From: Hymenobacter radiodurans
GTDB lineage: Bacteria > Bacteroidota > Bacteroidia > Cytophagales > Hymenobacteraceae
DNA: 64,000 nucleotides
Reading direction: 5' to 3'
NCBI RefSeq assembly: GCF_004355185.1
Contig: NZ_CP037922.1
Coordinates: 4,558,001-4,622,000, forward strand
This document shows, piece by piece, positions 27,864 through 36,600 of this stretch. Made by a program: the position numbers and the translations under genes. Under the pieces are notes generated by a model. It saw only the letters and a program-made list of their open reading frames with translations. It had not been told where the DNA came from and did no database searches. Position 1 is the first letter of the stretch; each line of letters starts with the position of its first letter.

Positions 27864-29213
27864 TTAGTTGGTTGAACCAGTGTCAACTTTCGACTCAATG
27901 GCCGTCTGTACCTCTATTGGCAAGGCTGAGAGCAGGTCATAACCAGTAGACGCTTCAATGGCGTCAACGCTGGTGCGGTACGTGCCCCAGTTAGTATTTA
28001 GTATCGCCTGAGTATTAGGCATGTCCACGGCAATGACACGCGTGGAAGCTGATATGCGGGCCACATCATTATCGCCAACAGGAATCACTACAATCACCTT
28101 CCACGTGCGATTTGGGACGGTGATGCGACCCTGATCGAGGGTAGTGGTTACGCCACCGTTGCTACCGGTGCCGCCTATGCCATAGCTACCGCAGATAATG
28201 TACACCTCACTATTACCAGCAGGATTCGTTGCGCTAGGCAAGAAAGAGCGAGAATACTCCTCCAAATCCGCCCAGGGACCTTGGTTGTTACCTGGTGCCT
28301 GAGGCATCATGTTGGTCATGAAAAAAGTTGCCGCATTATCTTCTGGGCTAGAAGTGCGGTCGGCTGAAGGGCAGTTATGGCCGCGGTCGAAACCTGAGCC
28401 GGTGTAGCTATTCGCCTGCACCTGATACCACCCTTCAGGAAGGGTCGGGTCGGGTCCAAAAACGTCTACTCGGGGAGCAGTACCCCGATCTGAAGCATCA
28501 AGATGCCAGCTTACCCAGTTAGGCTTACCCTGATCCCGGTTGTAGCTTAGCTTATACTGAGGCTTTACTATCAGATAATTACTCGGAAAGCTTACATCGG
28601 TGACCGCACCGCTAGGATTACCTAGAGCCAGATGGTCGTTGTCGACGGAAGGCTGAGCGACGCCGAAGTCCGTTATGGCCAAATCATCGATATTCAGCCG
28701 GCTTGGTCCGCCGGACGTTTTGCGAATCTCAAACTTAACGTTGCCGGCAATATTGACGGTAAAAGCAGTGGCTTGGAGCGTACTGCTGGTCGTAAACACC
28801 GTGTTGCCCACCTTCGTCCACTTGTTGCAGTTGCACGATTGGGCTTGTGCCCATAGCTCCCAGCTGCTGCTGGCATCGGTGCCGTAAATGGCGTGTTGCA
28901 CCGTGACGGTAGCGGCACCATTGGGCACAAAGAACTCCATGGTGAGCTTACCGTTCTGTTGTAAGCGTACGGCCTGAGCGCCGTTCTTACGGTCGGCTTC
29001 GGTATTGCCGAGTACGGCATCGGTCAGCGTCCAGGTGCCGGTAGCGAAGGCTACGGTTCCGGCTGCATAATCAGTCTTCGAACCAGTATCGAAGGTCTCC
29101 TGGGGGTTCGTTGCGGTGAGGCTGGCCGCCTGCTGACCGGCAGGAGCCGGTTGGAAAGCCAGACACGAAAACAGCAACAAAAAGCGAAATGAACTCTGTA
29201 GAAATTTTGGCAT
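27864..29213 (-). CDS. Secreted DNA/RNA non-specific endonuclease
   Basis: 449 residues from ATG 29213. A signal peptide ends near residue 28 (FQPAPAGQQ). Residues about 30-185 form a carbohydrate-binding-like beta sandwich. The nuclease domain follows: QYKLSYNRDQGKPNWVSWH, then the catalytic FDRGHNCPSADRT (D-R-G-H, the general base His), and FFMTNMMPQAPGNNQGPWADLEEYSR, which supplies the metal-binding Asn. This is the NucA/NUC1 family, which cuts DNA and RNA without sequence preference. A nutritional or defensive role outside the cell is inference. It lies 42 bp upstream of the T9SS cargo gene on the same strand. Confidence 0.92.
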   Translation of the reverse strand: MPKFLQSSFRFLLLFSCLAFQPAPAGQQAASLTATNPQETFDTGSKTDYAAGTVAFATGTWTLTDAVLGNTEADRKNGAQAVRLQQNGKLTMEFFVPNGAATVTVQHAIYGTDASSSWELWAQAQSCNCNKWTKVGNTVFTTSSTLQATAFTVNIAGNVKFEIRKTSGGPSRLNIDDLAITDFGVAQPSVDNDHLALGNPSGAVTDVSFPSNYLIVKPQYKLSYNRDQGKPNWVSWHLDASDRGTAPRVDVFGPDPTLPEGWYQVQANSYTGSGFDRGHNCPSADRTSSPEDNAATFFMTNMMPQAPGNNQGPWADLEEYSRSFLPSATNPAGNSEVYIICGSYGIGGTGSNGGVTTTLDQGRITVPNRTWKVIVVIPVGDNDVARISASTRVIAVDMPNTQAILNTNWGTYRTSVDAIEASTGYDLLSALPIEVQTAIESKVDTGSTN

Positions 29214-29276
29214 ACTCGAGCTAAGAGAAAAGCATTCAAACAAGTTCCAGCTGCGCAACCTTGTGCAACCCAGCGA

Positions 29277-29284
29277 CAAAAGTA
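29277..29284 (-). promoter_or_regulatory. Promoter -7 box of the endonuclease gene
   Basis: On the minus strand this reads TACTTTTG, an exact match to the Bacteroidota TAnnTTTG element. TSS is predicted about 5-7 nt later, giving a 5' leader near 58 nt before ATG 29213. Confidence 0.6.
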
Positions 29285-29584
29285 CAATGGGAATTGAACT
29301 TAGCTCTTAATAAAATATAAAATCCTATAATTAGTAACAAAAAATTAATGGGATAATATAAATGAATAGAGTTTATGTAATTTTTAACCGCTTCACTCCT
29401 CTACTAGAAAGAAATAGGCGGAGGGATTATAGCTAGGGCAGAAAGCCATTTAAGGACGATGGCTGGCCGGACGCTATTCAGCCGATTGTGTCCCTACCTA
29501 GACACAGAACAACGATAGCAGTAAGTACTTTACCGCTGGTTGAAATTATCCTGAAATCCGGTAATGTATTTCTTTGAGGAAGGC
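29285..29584. other. AT-rich intergenic region
   Basis: 300 bp between the nuclease promoter and the next stop codon; very AT-rich at 29305-29385. I see no gene, no paired terminator and no strong repeat. Confidence 0.5.
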
Positions 29585-30091
29585 TTATGCCAATTGCTTT
29601 TCGTAACAGAAAAAGCGCAGCCCGGGCCGAAAAGCCAGCGTGATTTCGCCCGCGAAACGGTAGCCTAATTTGGGAAAAAGCTGTTGGGTAGCTCGGTTCT
29701 CCGAGTTGGTATCGACGCGCAATACAGGCAGCTTTTGCTCTATGGCCAACTGTTCAGCCTGCTGAAGTAGAGCAGCAGCTACGCCCTGCCCCTGCGCGGC
29801 CGGATCGACGGCCAGCCGGTGCGTAACGAGTGCGGGCAGGGAGGCATCCCAATCGGCCTGGGCATACTCGGGGTCCTGCTCGGTGGTAAGGGCCGCCACG
29901 CCAACGATTTTGCCCCCCAGCTCGGCAACCCACAGGTGTTTTCGGTCGATATCCTGCCGAAACACTGCTTCATTGGGGTAAGATGCTTCCCACTGATAAT
30001 TGCCAGCGGCGTGCATTAGCGGCACCACCCGACTGATGAGCAGCAGAATACCAGGCAGGTCAGTGGTAGCAGCGCGACGAATGCTTAGCAT
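29585..30091 (-). CDS. GNAT-family N-acetyltransferase
   Basis: 168 residues from ATG 30091, reading MLSIRRAATTDLPGIL; longer in-frame readings begin with sequence that does not belong to the fold. The middle strands KHLWVAELGGKIVGVAAL, the acetyl-CoA loop HRLAVDPAAQGQGVAAALL (Q-x-x-G-x-A/G) and VDTNSENRATQQLFPKLGYRF are the classic GNAT motifs. Substrate unknown. Its transcription ends toward the nuclease gene, and an AT-rich, possibly promoter-bearing 150-bp stretch precedes it before a very long shared terminator. Confidence 0.88.
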   Translation of the reverse strand: MLSIRRAATTDLPGILLLISRVVPLMHAAGNYQWEASYPNEAVFRQDIDRKHLWVAELGGKIVGVAALTTEQDPEYAQADWDASLPALVTHRLAVDPAAQGQGVAAALLQQAEQLAIEQKLPVLRVDTNSENRATQQLFPKLGYRFAGEITLAFRPGLRFFCYEKQLA

Positions 30092-30245
30092 GAGTAAGGG
30101 TAACGATGTAGGCTTTACTTGAAACGTAGTTACTAAGAACTTTGAAAACAGACCGAATTTGCACTCTGTACACTCAAGATGCTTCTTTTCTTTTTCGTCT
30201 GACTGGCAGTTACAAGTCAAGGTATTTATAGCCACTTCCGCTTAG

Positions 30246-30308
30246 GTTTTATCAACGCAAAAAAGCCCCCCAGCATTGTGCTGGGGGGCTTTTTTGCGTT
30301 GATAAAAC
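30246..30308. terminator. Perfect 30-bp inverted repeat terminator
   Basis: 30246-30275 and 30279-30308 pair without mismatch around a TTG loop. The centre has the common core with six G/C pairs and flanking A/T runs. It is 6 bp beyond the minus-strand GH43 stop at 30315. Confidence 0.95.
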
Positions 30309-30314
30309 TACCTC

Positions 30315-31907
30315 TTAGCGACAGTTGCGCAATGCAAAATTATCGAAGGCTACGGTGGCCGTTTCGGGGCCCTGAGCCAGTAAGCCCACGCGCACACCCC
30401 GATCCCATGGGGGCAGATAGGTGCCGTTCAGGGCAAAGCTATCGAGCACAACGGGTTGCCAAGCGGTGCCGCCATCAGTACTGAAGGCGAAGCGGAAACG
30501 GCTGCCGCCCCAAGCCTCCAGGCGCAAACTGAGCATCTTGCAATTTTCCAGCTTTACTTCCGTGAGAGTCAAATGCTTTTTGCCCTGCATGTGCCACAGT
30601 TGCAGATGGCCGTTGCCGGCTACGAGCGCCAAAGCGTTGTGGGGGTCGCCGATAGCAGCTAGTCCGGCGTAGGTGTTGGGCGCCAAGGCACCATAATCAA
30701 GTGTCGTAGCCGCTTTATAGGTAGCTGTAAAGGTCCGCTGAGCCACTAAAGCACCGAGGCCCGCAGGACGCGCCGTCAGGAGCAGTTGGCCGTCGCTGAC
30801 GCCCACAGTTGGCTGCTCGTTCACCGGCCACTGCCAGGCAGCCGACAGACGGTTGCCAGGAAAATTATCATCCACATTTAGCACCCGCAAATCACGCAAG
30901 GGCTCTGCCTGAGGGCTGTTATTTACAAACTCAGGCCAGCCTTCGGCGTTCCAGGTGAACTCACTCAACAGGCCCTGGCGTCCTACAAACTCGTGGCTGT
31001 CGGTGTAGTAAGCGTGATGCAGCAGAAACCAGCGGCCTTCGTACTCCGTCACGGTGCCGTGGCCGGGGCATTTCCAGGTTTTGTTTTTCTTCAGAATGGG
31101 ATTCTGGGGGCATTTTTCCCAAGGTCCGAGCAGCTTTTTGGAGCGGGCTACGCCCGTAGCGTACGTGCAACACTTGCCGCAGCAGCCGTTGCCTGCATAG
31201 AACATGTAGAAGTATTCGCCCTGCCGCACGATGGCGGAGCCTTCTACGAGGCAGCCTTCCCAAGGCGTATCGTTGCGGAACAGCTCTACTTTTTTGCCGA
31301 GCAGCGCCGTACGGCTTTCGTTCATGCGCTGGGCCCAGATGGGAGTGTCTTTGCGAAAGGCGTTGCCATCTTCTTTCCACACCATATACAGCGCACCGTT
31401 TTCGTCGCGGAGCGGAAAGCCGTCGATGGAGCCCATGCGCTGCCCCACCAAGGGGCCGTGGTCGGTGTAAGGACCGGCGGGGTCGTCGGCGCTGGCAACG
31501 GCGACGCACAGTTGGCCACGCTTGCCTTTTTTGCGGGCTGTGTAGCAGATGTAAGTTTTACCATTCTCATGGCTGATTTCTGGTGCCCAGAAATTGGAGT
31601 CAGCCCACTCGGGCAGCTTATCCGGAAACACATAGCTCACTACTTCCCAATCGACGAGGTTCGTAGACTTGAGAAGCGGGAAAATTGGCCCCCACTCCGC
31701 GGAAGTAGCGCTGGCCCAGTATGTATCACCGATTTTGGTAATCGTCGGGTCGGGGAAGTCGCCGGGAAGAATAAGTTTATCGTAGCTGGCCGCGGGCGCG
31801 GTCTCAATCAAGGGTGCAGTATTTACTACCGGCTGGCTAGCAACGGGGTAAGGTAGCGACCATTCGCTGGACGGAATGGAGGCGCCTGTTTCTAAATCGA
31901 AGGACAC
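30315..31907 (-). CDS. Glycoside hydrolase family 43 with concanavalin-like C-terminal domain
   Basis: 530 residues. A five-bladed propeller domain covers about 45-330: DFPDPTITKIGDTYW gives the base Asp, SIDGFPLRDENGALY the pKa-setting Asp, and EGCLVEGSAIVRQGEYFY the acid Glu. An unusual CC-x-x-CC cluster (GNGCCGKCCTYATG) follows. Residues 340-530 form a beta sandwich like that of two-domain beta-xylosidases. It should release xylose or arabinose from oligosaccharides. No signal peptide is visible, so either it acts in the cytosol on imported oligosaccharides or the annotated start (ATG 31907) is too far downstream. The gene faces away from a Gfo/Idh/MocA gene across a 605-bp gap. Confidence 0.9.
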   Translation of the reverse strand: MSFDLETGASIPSSEWSLPYPVASQPVVNTAPLIETAPAASYDKLILPGDFPDPTITKIGDTYWASATSAEWGPIFPLLKSTNLVDWEVVSYVFPDKLPEWADSNFWAPEISHENGKTYICYTARKKGKRGQLCVAVASADDPAGPYTDHGPLVGQRMGSIDGFPLRDENGALYMVWKEDGNAFRKDTPIWAQRMNESRTALLGKKVELFRNDTPWEGCLVEGSAIVRQGEYFYMFYAGNGCCGKCCTYATGVARSKKLLGPWEKCPQNPILKKNKTWKCPGHGTVTEYEGRWFLLHHAYYTDSHEFVGRQGLLSEFTWNAEGWPEFVNNSPQAEPLRDLRVLNVDDNFPGNRLSAAWQWPVNEQPTVGVSDGQLLLTARPAGLGALVAQRTFTATYKAATTLDYGALAPNTYAGLAAIGDPHNALALVAGNGHLQLWHMQGKKHLTLTEVKLENCKMLSLRLEAWGGSRFRFAFSTDGGTAWQPVVLDSFALNGTYLPPWDRGVRVGLLAQGPETATVAFDNFALRNCR

Positions 31908-32482
31908 AAGTAGAGAGGAAAGGGTGGGTAGAAAAATTCTCTCGACAGCTGGTAAGCTCAGTGTAGTAAGTGGGCGGGTGGCCCAAGCCTAACTAGCTGT
32001 ATGTGTGCCCTGAGCCTGTACTCAGGACCTATGAAGCGGCAAAAAAGGAGCGGAGAAACGTATAAGCGTCAATGACCTATAGTGGCCAATGAAAGAAATG
32101 CGCTGTAGCGCAGGAAGATGTAAAGAGCGACTTACCTCAACTTTCAGGTGGGATCAAAAAGGCAGCCTTACGTCGTGACCAACGCTTCGAACTGCATTTT
32201 TCTTATACATCCACTTGCCTGATCAGTTTTTACTCTGCCAACAGCACGTATTTATTGCTGGCAGAATCACGAAACAAAATTGAATTGAATTAGTGCCTCT
32301 GCATTTCAAATCGCAAACATTTTGCCAATAGCTCCTAGCTACCTAATTCAGCCCGAATTATTAACACCGTAGTGTTAATGTAAATATATACCCGTATTTA
32401 TACTAGGATTAATTGCAGATTCTTTTTTACTCATTCTGGCAGTAGCCAGTATCTTGTGCTATTTGAGCCGTAAGCCTTTACC
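31908..32482. other. Long divergent intergenic region between GH43 and Gfo genes
   Basis: 575 bp with no gene I can support. It is AT-rich at 32250-32420 and should hold both promoters. The only structured element is the palindrome at 32360-32379. Confidence 0.6.
32360..32379. promoter_or_regulatory. Candidate operator palindrome
   Basis: ATTAACAC-CGTA-GTGTTAAT: 8-bp perfect arms with a 4-nt spacer, about 150 bp before the Gfo/Idh/MocA start. The size and symmetry suit a dimeric sugar-responsive repressor; none is encoded in the window. Confidence 0.5.
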
Positions 32483-32512
32483 ATGCAGGCCACAGCTGCC
32501 TTCCTTTCGACT

Positions 32513-33544
32513 ATGACAACAACTTCGATTCAAGCGGGCCTCTTGGCCTATGGAATGTCGGGCAAAGTATTTCATGCCCCTTTTCTAGCTGCTCACCCAG
32601 GTTTTACTCTGCGAGCCGTAACGGAACGTCACCAGAAGCAAGCACAACAGGATTACCCCGGTGTGATTAGCTACGATAGCGTGGAAGCGCTGCTTGCAGA
32701 CCCGAAAATTGAGCTGATAGTAGTAAATACGCCCAGCAACACGCACTTTGAGCTGGCCAAACAGGCATTGCAAGCGGAGAAGCATGTGCTGATTGAGAAG
32801 CCGCTAGTTACATCTTCGGCCGAAGTCCAGGAGCTGGAGGAGCTTAGTCAGCGCATGAACCGGCGCGTGTTAGCCTACCAGAACCGACGCTGGGACAGTG
32901 ATTTTCAGAGCGTGAAGCAGGTAATAGACAGCGGGCAGCTTGGGCAACTTATCGAAGTTCACTTCCGCTTCGACCGCTACAAAACAGCGCTTAACACCAA
33001 AGCCTTTAAAGAAACGCCCATTCCGGGTAGTGGGCTGGTGTATGATTTGGGACCGCACCTGATCGATCAGGCCATTTGCTTATTTGGCAAGCCCTTATTC
33101 AGCCGCAAGACTACCGGAATATTTCGGCCTGGCTCGCAGGTTCCGGATTACTTTTCCTTCCACCTCCACTACCCTAATGGCTTGCAGGTATTTCTGACTA
33201 GCAGCCTATTAGTAGCCCAGCCCCAAGCTTCTTTTGTGCTTCATGGTACGCAAGGCAGCTTCAGCAAGGCCCGCACTGATGTGCAGGAAACGCAGCTTCA
33301 GCAAGGAATTGCCCCCCAAAATGCCACCTACAGCTTGGAAGCTCCTGGCCAAGAGGGTATTCTGACGTTAGCCAGCACCGACGGCAATTTCACAACTCAT
33401 TCTCAGCCGGCGCCCAAAGGCGACTATATGCAACTGTTTGAGGCGTTGTATCAAACCATTCGGAACGGAATTCCTTACCCAATTAAACTGGAAGAGATAC
33501 GGTGGCAGATGGAATTGCTGGAACAAACCGACGATGCGCAATAG
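32513..33544 (+). CDS. Cytosolic Gfo/Idh/MocA-family oxidoreductase
   Basis: 343 residues from ATG 32513 (ATG 32483 is in frame and would add ten poorly conserved residues). The Rossmann start IQAGLLAYGMSGKVFHAPFL, VVNTPSNTHFELAKQAL, the EKPLV motif (LIEKPLVTSSAEVQEL) and the GSGLVYDLGPHLIDQAI turn are those of the YdgJ/scyllo-inositol-dehydrogenase-like branch, whose members have the F-H-A-P-F pattern. NAD(P)-dependent sugar or inositol oxidation is expected. No signal peptide, unlike the Tat-bearing homologue at 3008-4458. It diverges from the GH43 gene and may share its control. Confidence 0.88.
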   Translation: MTTTSIQAGLLAYGMSGKVFHAPFLAAHPGFTLRAVTERHQKQAQQDYPGVISYDSVEALLADPKIELIVVNTPSNTHFELAKQALQAEKHVLIEKPLVTSSAEVQELEELSQRMNRRVLAYQNRRWDSDFQSVKQVIDSGQLGQLIEVHFRFDRYKTALNTKAFKETPIPGSGLVYDLGPHLIDQAICLFGKPLFSRKTTGIFRPGSQVPDYFSFHLHYPNGLQVFLTSSLLVAQPQASFVLHGTQGSFSKARTDVQETQLQQGIAPQNATYSLEAPGQEGILTLASTDGNFTTHSQPAPKGDYMQLFEALYQTIRNGIPYPIKLEEIRWQMELLEQTDDAQ

Positions 33545-33756
33545 TAGCCTGAGGGGCAACAACAAGGCCTTTTTTCCTAGGTAGCAGAGAGGCAGATAAA
33601 TTGCCAGGCAAGAACACGCAGAGGCACTAGAAAAATTATCAAAAAATGCCCTGACGAGCTTAAAAAGGCGCATTTTTGTGAAACCTGGCGCAAAAAAAAG
33701 CGGTAAAAAGCCCGTGTTTGAAACAATGGTTTAACCTTCTAAACTTTGTTATCGCC

Positions 33757-34370
33757 ATGGCTATTCAGCAATATCAGGACTCGTTTTCCGGATTGAGCCA
33801 GTCGCCTTTTAGTGCCATGCTCGACCGGTTTTTCAACGACACGGTAGCTTCTCGGGGCGGCTATCCAGTTTCTCGCCTCAGGTAGATGCGTATGAAACGG
33901 AGCGCGGCTATCAGATTGAGGCAGCGTTGCCAGGTATTAAGCGCGAAGACATTAAAGTTGATTTTCATCAGGGCCGCCTGACTATTTCGGGCGAGCGGCA
34001 GTTCCAGAATGAGCAGAACGACCGGCGCTACCACCTCGTGGAAAGTTCCTACGGATCATTTCAGCGGTCATTTCAGCTGCCCGACACGGTAGACCCCAGC
34101 CAGATTGAGGCCTCTTTCGAAGATGGCGTATTGCGCGTGATGGTGCCAAAAGACACCCAGAAAACTATGCGTCATCAAATCGATATTCGTGGGGGGCAAA
34201 ATATAGGTAGCGGTCAGATGTCGGAGCGAATGGGCCAGCAAGCCAGTGATATATCCGTGCAGTCGGGCGAAGGCCAAAAGCAGTCGAACGGCAATCAATA
34301 CAGCATGCAGGAAGGGCAGACTGATGGCAGTTCAAATGACAGTCGCAGCTCTGAAAAGAGGAAGTCCTAA
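33757..34370 (+). CDS. Hsp20/alpha-crystallin small heat-shock protein, frameshifted
   Basis: 204 residues after repair. The N-terminal region FSGLSQSPFSAMLDRFFND is followed by the break at the G-run 33854-33857; one added G gives ..SSFSPQVDAYETERGYQIEA. The alpha-crystallin domain then runs continuously: LPGIKREDIKVDFHQGRL (P-G-x-x-x-x-D-I), SFQRSFQLPDTVD and FEDGVLRVMVPK. A Gln/Ser/Asn-rich tail of about 65 residues, longer than usual, ends in KRKS. It is an ATP-independent holdase. The start at ATG 33757 is 8 nt after TAAACTTTG (33740-33748), so the mRNA may be almost leaderless. It belongs with the Hsp20 at 35353 and CbpA/CbpM at 39202-40517. Confidence 0.88.
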
Positions 34371-34395
34371 AACCAGCCCTTTGAAGGCACCTCAC

Positions 34396-34432
34396 GAAAA
34401 AAGCCCCCAGAAACATTCTGGGGGCTTTTTTA
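34396..34432. terminator. Terminator shared by Hsp20 and the convergent hydrolase-like gene
   Basis: AAAAAAGCCCCCAGAA pairs with TTCTGGGGGCTTTTTT, between convergent stops; the minus-strand stop at 34430 touches its end. Confidence 0.92.
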
Positions 34433-35113
34433 TTCCGTAGGGTTGGGGTTTGGCTCATAGTTTAGGGCTTCGGCCCCTGCACCCAAAGCTGCCAGCGTGA
34501 GGCCATCCTCGGCTACATAGCTCAGCTGCGCCGTAAGGCCTACATCGAGCAAATCCTGCACGAGGCCTTCGCCAGCAGCTTCGGGCGTGTACATATCGAC
34601 GGTGGTGGCTACTACGTTCACCGGCCGGTCGGGCAGACCTACGAGGGTAGCCCGGCGGTCAATTTCGGGCGGAAAGATGGCGGCGTACAGAATCAGGCGC
34701 TCGTAGGTGATACGGTTGCTGGCCAGCCAACGACAAGCAGCGGCCGCGCCATGCCCGTAGCCCAGCACCGTCACGGGCGTATCGGGTGGGCAGTCGGCCA
34801 GAATTGTTTCGGCCAGGGAATCCAGGTAATTGGTGAGGTCGGCGAGATCGGGTAGTAAGTCGGAGGCGGCAAACCAGGTAGCGCCTGTGCTCAGGGTGCC
34901 ATCGGGACCGGGCGGCAAGGTGTAGCGCGAGAGGGCTTCGGGCAAAATCAGCAGGCGCTCGGGCGTCACGAGATTAACAAGTTGAGCGGCAAAATCGGCA
35001 ACGGATTGGCCTTCGCCGTGCAAACAAAACCAGACGTGACGAATCGTCGGGCCGGCTTCGCCCACACAATAGTAGCGGGCGGTACGCGTCGTATTAAACG
35101 TTTGAAGCTGCAT
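34430..35113 (-). CDS. Carboxylesterase/phospholipase-like alpha/beta-fold protein without nucleophile
   Basis: 227 residues. The layout is that of small carboxylesterase/LypA-type hydrolases: HVWFCLHGEGQSVADF (H-G), LLILPEALSRY, then an elbow and cap, followed by VNVVATTVDMYTPEAAGEG. The elbow reads LGYGHGAAAACRWLAS where active enzymes have G-x-S-x-G, so the nucleophile Ser is Gly. The catalytic His position is also not evident. The fold is probably kept for another purpose, such as binding, or this is a degenerate enzyme. Context is the chaperone-rich segment; it converges on the Hsp20 gene. Start: ATG 35113. Confidence 0.75.
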   Translation of the reverse strand: MQLQTFNTTRTARYYCVGEAGPTIRHVWFCLHGEGQSVADFAAQLVNLVTPERLLILPEALSRYTLPPGPDGTLSTGATWFAASDLLPDLADLTNYLDSLAETILADCPPDTPVTVLGYGHGAAAACRWLASNRITYERLILYAAIFPPEIDRRATLVGLPDRPVNVVATTVDMYTPEAAGEGLVQDLLDVGLTAQLSYVAEDGLTLAALGAGAEALNYEPNPNPTE

Positions 35114-35352
35114 ATAGTCTAACAGGAGCTGTACGACAAAGTATTCTATACGGAAGCGACGCGAGCCATGGTTGGGAGGCGCCCAAAGTTGTGCGTAGGC
35201 ACAGCACTTTCACCTGCCACTATGGCTGTTTACATAGGTTTCAGACGGCTTTTAAGACGTCAATCTGGCCGAAACCCGGCGCTGATGGCGCATGATAGAG
35301 GTTGGTACATCGTTTGAAATAACCCCATCACAATCAAGAAAGAGACCTGACC

Positions 35353-35736
35353 ATGAAGTTGATAAGCCAAGAATTCATTCGCAATATTGCCCCCCAGCTT
35401 AACCTGCTCAACACGTTGGGCGGTGGCACGGCCCAGGCGCAGCTGCGCGTCGATAAGGTGGCGAAGGGTGTGGTAGTGCGGGTGGCGGCGCCGTCGGTGC
35501 GCCCCGAAAATTTCCACGTATTACTCGATAACAACCGTCTGACCGTGTACTGCGACTACCGCCACGAGGAGGACGACCAGATGAGCGCTCCGCTATTTGC
35601 TCAAACCTTGGATTTGCCCGCCAACCTCGACCTCGACCGCATTGATGCTGTGCACGAGGAAAACGAGTTGCGCGTCCGCATTCCCTTCCAAGATTCGGCG
35701 AGCCGTCGCCGCGAAATTGATATCAAATTGCGCTAG
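35353..35736 (+). CDS. Second Hsp20/alpha-crystallin-like protein
   Basis: 127 residues. The alpha-crystallin strands are present in the expected order: LRVDKVAKGVVVRVAAPSVR, PENFHVLLDNNRLTVYCDYR, FAQTLDLPANLDLDRIDAVH and ENELRVRIPFQ, with a basic end DSASRRREIDIKLR. The N-terminal arm is short (MKLISQEFIRNIAPQL), as in dimer-forming Hsp20s. It should bind unfolding proteins in the cytosol. It is more diverged than the Hsp20 at 33757 (no P-G-x-x-x-x-D-I), so the two are probably not functional duplicates. A terminator follows. Confidence 0.85.
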   Translation: MKLISQEFIRNIAPQLNLLNTLGGGTAQAQLRVDKVAKGVVVRVAAPSVRPENFHVLLDNNRLTVYCDYRHEEDDQMSAPLFAQTLDLPANLDLDRIDAVHEENELRVRIPFQDSASRRREIDIKLR

Positions 35737-35786
35737 GCTCCGCTTAGTTGCTTATAACGTCGGGACCGACCGACACCTTTTCACTG

Positions 35787-35816
35787 AAGCCACTGCTTAA
35801 CCGCAGTGGCTTTTTT
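35787..35816 (+). terminator. Terminator after the second Hsp20
   Basis: GCCACTGC and GCAGTGGC arms followed by TTTTTT. A simple stem that does not use the common core. Confidence 0.88.
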
Positions 35817-35820
35817 GGTC

Positions 35821-36144
35821 TTAATCAAATAGCGGTATCAGCAGCACAAACCCCGTAATGAGTGCCAGATAAAACCATCCCATCACCTGCCCCCGATACC
35901 GGCGAGGGAGCCGGTTGCTGAGCACAAGCACCGCTACCACTATCACCAGCAGGTGTAGCAGCAGAAACACCACGGTTTTCACCCAATTGCTGACAATCGT
36001 ATTCTCGGGCTGCATCTGGTCGCTCATGCCGAGCCCGGAGGTAGCGAAACGCAAGACATAATACGTCACGGTTTCAAACACCACAAAGCACACGAAGCCA
36101 ATCAGCAGCGCCTGGGAACCCGATTTCTGCGAAACGTCAGCCAT
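35821..36144 (-). CDS. Small integral membrane protein, unknown function
   Basis: 107 residues with three predicted membrane helices (about 13-32, 53-74 and 86-104) and a positively charged loop NRLPRRYRGQ between helices 2 and 3. No motif identifies a family. It lies 45 bp upstream-adjacent to the VF530 gene on the same strand (VF530 first), so the two may form one transcript. Confidence 0.6.
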   Translation of the reverse strand: MADVSQKSGSQALLIGFVCFVVFETVTYYVLRFATSGLGMSDQMQPENTIVSNWVKTVVFLLLHLLVIVVAVLVLSNRLPRRYRGQVMGWFYLALITGFVLLIPLFD

Positions 36145-36189
36145 TTTTTACTTCAAAGCGCTAGATGAATAATTGCCCCTAGTGTTACG

Positions 36190-36465
36190 TCAGTCACGTT
36201 TCTTGCTCAACACCTCCTGACTGCGGGTCTTGATATAAAGCTCCTCCACCTTGGTGCGGGCCCAAGGCGTCCGGCGCAGAAATACCAAGCTAGATTTGAT
36301 ACTGGGATTAACGGCGAAGCAATTGATATGAATGCGCTCATCCAAACCAGGCCAGCCATAATGTGCCACTAAGTATTCCAGAATCTGGGCCAGGGTGATG
36401 CCGTGCAGCTCACGGATGAGGTGGCCCGATTCGTCGCGGGCGTCGGAAAGGTTGGAAGTAGCCAT
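36190..36465 (-). CDS. VF530-family (DUF2132) DNA-binding protein
   Basis: 91 residues. [40 protein letters not shown] and [15 protein letters not shown] form the almost invariant VF530 sequence. The founding structure from Vibrio was reported as a small helical fold resembling DNA-binding domains; the cellular role is not known. The ATG at 36465 fits a short charged lead-in before the conserved region. It is read away from the GH25 lysozyme gene. Confidence 0.92.
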   Translation of the reverse strand: MATSNLSDARDESGHLIRELHGITLAQILEYLVAHYGWPGLDERIHINCFAVNPSIKSSLVFLRRTPWARTKVEELYIKTRSQEVLSKKRD

Positions 36466-36600
36466 GTGGCGGAGCGTTAAGAAGCGAAAGGTCGGGAAAA
36501 GCAGGGATTGGTAAGCAACCTGTGGTGGGTGGGGGGCTTTTTCTGTGTCGTAACCACTAGCTTAGGTACGAGCCAGGCAGGTATGTGCGTTACCTTTGTG

